DNA of 64,000 bases from Alternaria dauci. Lineage: Eukaryota; Ascomycota; Dothideomycetes; Pleosporales; Pleosporaceae. Of this stretch, positions 59,962 through 64,000 are shown in pieces. The stretch's first letter is position 1. Every line of letters begins with the position of its first letter. The notes under the pieces were generated by a model, which was given only the letters and a program-made list of their open reading frames with translations, made no database searches and was not told the origin of the DNA. Both the position numbers and the translations under genes were made by a program. Location: assembly GCF_042100115.1 (NCBI RefSeq), contig NC_091281.1, positions 1,426,001 through 1,490,000 on the forward strand, read 5' to 3'.

Positions 59962-60324
59962 GTATTATCTATCTTAAAATATAAAAAATCTTTTTTTAGA
60001 TAGAGATATTAAGAAAACAAGAACTTATAAAAATATCTAGAACATGTTTAGAATATATTAGGAATATATTTAGTATATTATATAATCTATACTAGGCTAT
60101 ACTAGCGTGCGCATAGACCCTTTTTAAGATTTAGATTACTTAATATAGCTAGGTTATAGCCGACCCCATTTTTTCTATGGCTGGGTGACATGCTGCCTCG
60201 AAACCGATTGGTGGGAATTCTTCAACACGAACGTCGCATGCTACCCCATACTCTCCACTCTGCACCCACTAAAGGAAATTATGGGGTAGCACTTCGGTAA
60301 AGTGTCATCTGGATGGCATGCAAT

Positions 60325-60575
60325 CTACATTCCTCCCAAGTTGAGGTGCGTAGCGTACTTTTGAGCAAGGAAAGAGGTGCAGAAAAAGCCTCTACAAGGA
60401 AGAATACGCTCTAAATTAGGGCTTATTTCTTAGTTCTCTTACTTAACTAAGTAGAAACGCTACTAGTAAGGAGTATAAAGATTACTTGTAAGCTCTAGTA
60501 GGGGTATATAGTAAATAATAGAGAAGATTAGCAAAGAAAAGGTGCTACGCATCTTAACTAGGGAGGGGACTGTAG
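60325..60575. repeat. Inverted-repeat element, probable second TIR relic (~250 bp)
   Basis: TTCCTCCCAAGTTGAGGTGC.. ending GTAGC at 60354 is matched in inverse at 60544-60568 (right side contains GCTACGCATCTTAACT). Twenty of 25 positions match and four of five mismatches are transitions; CTACA extends both outer ends with a 1-nt gap. The interior is AT-rich. No target duplication was seen. Confidence 0.5.
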
Positions 60576-60735
60576 ACAAGAAGAAGACTAGGGGATAAAG
60601 TTCCAAAGTATAAAGGTAACACACACCTGTCCTTCTCAAAGTCAGACAAGGCAATCCTACCGAGTCAACTTCGACTATTTAATTCTCGTCTCTTCAATTC
60701 TAACTTGACAGTGACATCAATCTCAACCCTTCACA

Positions 60736-61503
60736 ATGCATCTCTCCACACCACTCACCTACATCTCCTTCCTCGCCACTTCCGCCTTTGCCCTCTCAAA
60801 GGCCGCAAAAGCCCCATTCTTCATCCTCGCCGGCGACTCCACCACAGCCGTACAATCTACCGGCGGCGGCGGCTGGGGCACCGGCTTCCTAACCACGACG
60901 CTCACAAGCGGCGCCTCAGGCATCAACTACGGCCGCAACGGCGCAACAACCGTCTCGTTCCGCGAAGGCGGCAACTGGGCAACCGTCCTCGCGTCCGCAA
61001 AGAACGCGTCTGAAAACTATACACCCTACATCACCATCCAATTCGGACACAACGACCAGAAGCCAGACAAGAACATTAGCGCCGCTCAGCTCACGACCAA
61101 CCTCGTCGCTCTGGTCAACGAAGCGAAGAGCGCAGGCGCAACGCCCATCCTCGTCACGTCGCTGAGCCGGCGCAAGTACGGCAGCGACGGGAAAATCAAG
61201 CCCGACCTGGCCGATGTCGTGGCTGCGACGAAGAACGCGGCGGCCGAGTCGGGCGCTGCCATTATCGATTTGAATGCGGCGAGCACAAAGTATCTGAATG
61301 CGATTGGGCCGGAGAAGGCGCCTACGTATGACCTCAAGGCGGGCGATAGCACGCATTTGAATGCGGAAGGGAGTGTGGTGTTTGGCAACCTGGTGGCTAT
61401 GTTGATCAAGACGGAGGTACCGGGTGTAAGCAAGTATCTCAAGCCGGTCAAGGCTGTCAAGAGTGCGCTGGAGAAGGGTGTTTACATCTTCCCCAAGGTT
61501 TAG
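60736..61503 (+). CDS. Rhamnogalacturonan acetylesterase (SGNH/GDSL fold, CE12 type)
   Basis: Secreted esterase that removes acetyl groups from the rhamnogalacturonan I backbone of pectin, helping lyases and hydrolases degrade plant cell wall. It has 255 residues in a single exon, with a signal peptide ending near FALS (residue 19-20). Catalytic blocks in order: LAGDSTT with nucleophile Ser35, GRNGATT (block II Gly), IQFGHNDQK (block III Asn) and KAGDSTHLNAEGS (Asp/His pair). There is one N-glycosylation site at NAS and one at NYT. The stop is only 106 nt from the stop of the convergent rhomboid gene. The promoter lies directly downstream of transposon relics. Strong family match. Confidence 0.94.
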   Translation: MHLSTPLTYISFLATSAFALSKAAKAPFFILAGDSTTAVQSTGGGGWGTGFLTTTLTSGASGINYGRNGATTVSFREGGNWATVLASAKNASENYTPYITIQFGHNDQKPDKNISAAQLTTNLVALVNEAKSAGATPILVTSLSRRKYGSDGKIKPDLADVVAATKNAAAESGAAIIDLNAASTKYLNAIGPEKAPTYDLKAGDSTHLNAEGSVVFGNLVAMLIKTEVPGVSKYLKPVKAVKSALEKGVYIFPKV

Positions 61504-61609
61504 GAAGGGGGAGGGAGGAATGGATATGGCATATCCTTGACTTTCTGTTGTACACGTGTTATGATACAATACCAATGGTTCATATTTCTCTAACCAAACG
61601 AAGCGACGT

Positions 61610-63480
61610 TTACTTTCCGACTTTCGATGATATACTCTCCTTGACTTCTTTGATCCCTTCTTTCGCCATGGCACCAACATCAACTGTCTTGCCGTCTACA
61701 CCAGCTTTCTCCTGGATACCCTGTTGCACAGCACCACCCTCTCTGTCCAAGAAAGACGGTCTGCCCTGCCAGCCAGTCGTTCGCATATAGCCAGCAACAG
61801 CTATGCCAACAAACATGCCACCAAAATGACTAGCATGGTCCATAGTAGAGGGAGCACCCCCCTTCCTCAACGCGGTGAGCATCTCAAAAAAGACAAACGC
61901 CGCAAACAACATCTTGGGCCAAAACGTCACCTCGCTGTCCTTCAAGAAAGGAATCTTGATCTTCTCTTGATCGGTAAGGAGACAGTACAGGGCCGCGATT
62001 CCCCAGATAGCCGCAGACGCACCAACAGAGTGCGCAGCAATATCTCCGCGACCAAGGTTAGCCCAGTACAGGGAGAACAAGGTACCGACAGCGCCGGCTG
62101 AGATGTAGGTTCCCATGAAGACTCCACGGCCAACGAGGTCGCAGCATGCGGGGCCGACTAGAGCCAACGTCATCATGTTGGCGAACAGATGCTCGTATTG
62201 CACGTGACTGAAGATGTTGGTGACGCTTTGGATGGCACGGGGGTAGCCGGGGATGTGCATGAAGTAGTTTGTTAGGAAGGGCCAGAGGGGCATGATACGC
62301 CATCCTATTGCCACAACGACATTCGCGGCAAGGATCGCGCTAATGGTGGCGGTTGTTGGGCTGAGGTCTGGGAACAGGCGGTACGAGGGTGAAGGCGGGA
62401 GGTAGTAGTGTGCGAAGGCGTAGCAGGCGAGAACCGTGAGGAGGACAAAGGCGGACATGGGGTAGAGACGTTGAGCCTGTAGTGTTGTTAGCAATATGTA
62501 GAGAGGAAAAAAGAGGGAGCAGGAAAACTGACAAGAGTGGTTTGTGCCAGTAGTTCTTCTGCCGTCTTTGCATCCGTCACTTGGGCAGCCTTGTTGTATT
62601 TCTCCATTTCCTCTTTTCTCCGACTGACTTGTTCGCGGCCAAAGATATCAACATAAGCCGTCTGGCCGGGCTTCATAAGCTGTGTGCCAGTCGGTGTGCG
62701 CACATACTCTCCAGTCGCCAGCTTCTCCTCCATTTCCCTCTCCTTCTGCTCCTTCTCTTCGGCTATCCGCGTAATCTCCTCGAGTCGCTGTCTCCGTTTC
62801 TCCTCAATGTTGAGCTCAAACTGGCTCTTGCCCGCATGCAGTATACCAATCTTGCGCTCGTCGGCTTCCTGGCGCTGCCTCTCGGCCTCTTCCTTTTCCA
62901 TCTGCTCTTTGAACGCGCGGGCGGGATCCTTGTATTTGGACTCGGTCTCTGGGTCGGCCAGCCAGAGCTCGTAGGCTATGCGGTTTGCCTCTCTCTCTGC
63001 CCATTCTTCTGCTGCGCGCGCTTCGTCGATGGGGTACTTCTCCCGCAGCCACTCCAGGCCCTTGAGTGCAGTGTCCCTGCTCACGTGTGTGTATTGCTTG
63101 CCCAGGTTGTCTACGCCATAGTCGGCTAGCGAGCCTGCTGTCCGTCGGTGGTGCAGTATCCGCAGAACATTGTTGCCATCGTGGGCTGATAGTCTCTTCC
63201 CAAAGATGCGTTGTATGGTCCCTTCACTGACTGGACCGTCGGGCAGAGGGCCTATCCTGACTGTGCGCTTGCGTGATTGGGGGACGCTCGGGTTCTGTGG
63301 CGTGTCTATAACTCTTGCTCGGTAGCGGGGTGTTGAGACGAAGGCACGGCATTGCGGTCGTGAGGATCGGTGGCGTTGTATGAGGGCTAGCAAGGGCGAC
63401 CTCAGGGTTTGCTCTGGATGCGGTTGCGCAGTACACAGTCGCCGCGCAAGTGATGCGCACGTTGGCCGGAGGAGAGACAT
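61610..63480 (-). CDS. Mitochondrial-type rhomboid protease with long coiled-coil N-terminal region
   Basis: Intramembrane serine protease of 604 residues from exons 63480-62533 and 62476-61610. The N-terminus is Arg-rich and Ser-rich (MSLLRPTCASLARRLC), fitting a mitochondrial presequence. Residues about 70-315 are hydrophilic, with a highly charged helix (FKEQMEKEEAERQRQEADERK, ELNIEEKRRQRLEEITRIAEEKEQKEREMEEK) likely to form a coiled coil. The rhomboid domain follows: several membrane helices, FANMMTLALVGP, the catalytic Ser in GASAAIWG, and the His in MDHASHFGGMFVG. The donor is GTCAGT. Start 63480 is the first ATG; the frame stays open a little further upstream without an ATG. Yeast Pcp1 is the nearest known role. 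Confidence 0.88.
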
Positions 63481-64000
63481 TGGGTGAGGTGCGCCGCCCC
63501 ACGACAATCAGAACACTCAAAGTCGAGGCTGGGTATAGGCTACCTTTCCGTTGTCGTCTCACCAGCCGGGTTTGCTGGGGGCACGCAATGCATGATACGC
63601 ACGTTCGTGGGGTTTGGCGCGCCACATGCATGATGCTCATCGCCAAAATGTTGCATCGGCATCTCGGAGATGCACAGACGCTCCGTCAGCCACGCCAGTC
63701 CTACAGTACAAGCTTCACATTACTGGTTTTATCTCATATGGTACATTTACAACTTGGATCCCGGATATACACTTTGACATTTTCGCAAGCTTGTATTCAC
63801 ACCATCTTCCATCAGCTCTCCCCGAGTGCTTTCATCTTCGCCAACACTCCCATGTTCATGCCCACGATCAGCCTGACCAACTCCCAGTCCCCGTGTTCGC
63901 CCACATGGTCCATAACAACAACGCCCGTACTGCCATCGCCGCTCTTTGCCCTCCTTATCCCCTTCTCTTCCCCTTTGTCTGTCACATCCGGGTAGCGGGG
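63481..64000. other. Right end: upstream region of the rhomboid gene
   Basis: Should contain the rhomboid promoter. A 181-codon plus-strand frame (63450-63995) overlaps the start of the rhomboid gene and reaches the edge of the window. It has no motif, so I do not call a gene. Confidence 0.45.

Larger units (their letters stand above)
59608..60198. mobile_element. Non-autonomous TIR DNA transposon (MULE-like MITE), 591 bp with insertion
   Basis: The ends are 43-nt inverted repeats: left 59608-59650 starting AGGATGCATATCACCC, right 60156-60198 whose reverse complement starts AGGCAGCATGTCACCC. By hand alignment 35 of 43 positions match without gaps, and 6 of 8 mismatches are A/G transitions. 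CGAAACCGAT flanks both sides directly (59597-59606 and 60199-60208) as a 10-bp target duplication. The interior is AT-rich, has no gene, and is interrupted by a solo LTR. The long termini and 10-bp duplication fit Mutator-like elements; the family assignment is inference. Confidence 0.85.
58448..60735. other. Gene-poor region with nested transposon relics
   Basis: No intact gene. It contains the TIR element 59608-60198 with a solo LTR inside, and a weaker inverted-repeat element around 60325-60575. 59640-60150 (outside the LTR) and 60400-60620 are markedly AT-rich, as in RIP-mutated repeats. The right end is the promoter of the rhamnogalacturonan acetylesterase. Confidence 0.7.

Noticed and set aside
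1..64000. A biosynthetic gene cluster or CRISPR-like array
   Set aside because: No polyketide or peptide synthase core gene is present, and no regularly spaced repeat-spacer array exists. The 51-nt units come only in pairs.

Overview
The window looks like chromosomal DNA of a filamentous ascomycete. The genes have short introns (mostly 45-110 nt, GT-AG, often with a CTAAC-type branch site), roughly 50% GC and long gene-poor spacers. The gene families are typical of Pezizomycotina: Zn2Cys6 factor, PTH11/rhodopsin-domain proteins, CFEM protein, GMC oxidoreductases and rhamnogalacturonan acetylesterase. A plant-associated Dothideomycete of the Pleosporales is my best guess; that placement is inference. 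Exon boundaries below were read by hand from splice signals and frame continuity.

Layout. 0-7.4 kb: a Zn2Cys6 regulator, a GMC oxidoreductase without a signal peptide, and a rhodopsin-domain membrane protein. 7.4-12.6 kb: three genes of unknown function among three tandem dimers of a 51-nt repeat. 12.7-21.2 kb: conserved genes, namely aldehyde dehydrogenase, an Mlo3/Yra1-type mRNA export adaptor with an unusually long intron, and Vps11 on a shared divergent promoter. 21.4-27 kb: a second rhodopsin-domain protein whose first splice junction does not keep frame, a secreted tyrosinase and a GPI-anchored CFEM protein. 27-29.6 kb is gene-poor. 29.6-42.1 kb is a block of conserved genes on one strand: Prp46 (splicing), an Mdm1/SNX13-type sorting nexin and a 1962-residue ZNFX1/Hrr1-type RNA helicase. 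43.7-50.5 kb: a small GPI-anchored Ser/Thr-rich protein, a secreted FAD oxidoreductase and a third rhodopsin-domain protein. 50.5-53.7 kb is gene-poor. 53.7-58.5 kb: a secreted GMC oxidoreductase and a fourth rhodopsin-domain protein. 58.5-60.7 kb: an AT-rich transposon relic. 60.7-63.5 kb: rhamnogalacturonan acetylesterase and a rhomboid protease.

How they fit together. Conserved housekeeping genes (RNA splicing and export, endosome/vacuole traffic, RNA helicase) alternate with accessory genes for the cell surface and outside world: receptors, redox enzymes, wall proteins and a pectin esterase. No biosynthetic cluster is evident. The most striking non-gene structure is a nested insertion at 59.6-60.2 kb. 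A 178-bp solo LTR with a 5-bp target duplication sits inside a 591-bp element that has 43-bp inverted termini and a 10-bp target duplication. Most mismatches between the termini are A/G transitions, as expected from repeat-induced point mutation (RIP).
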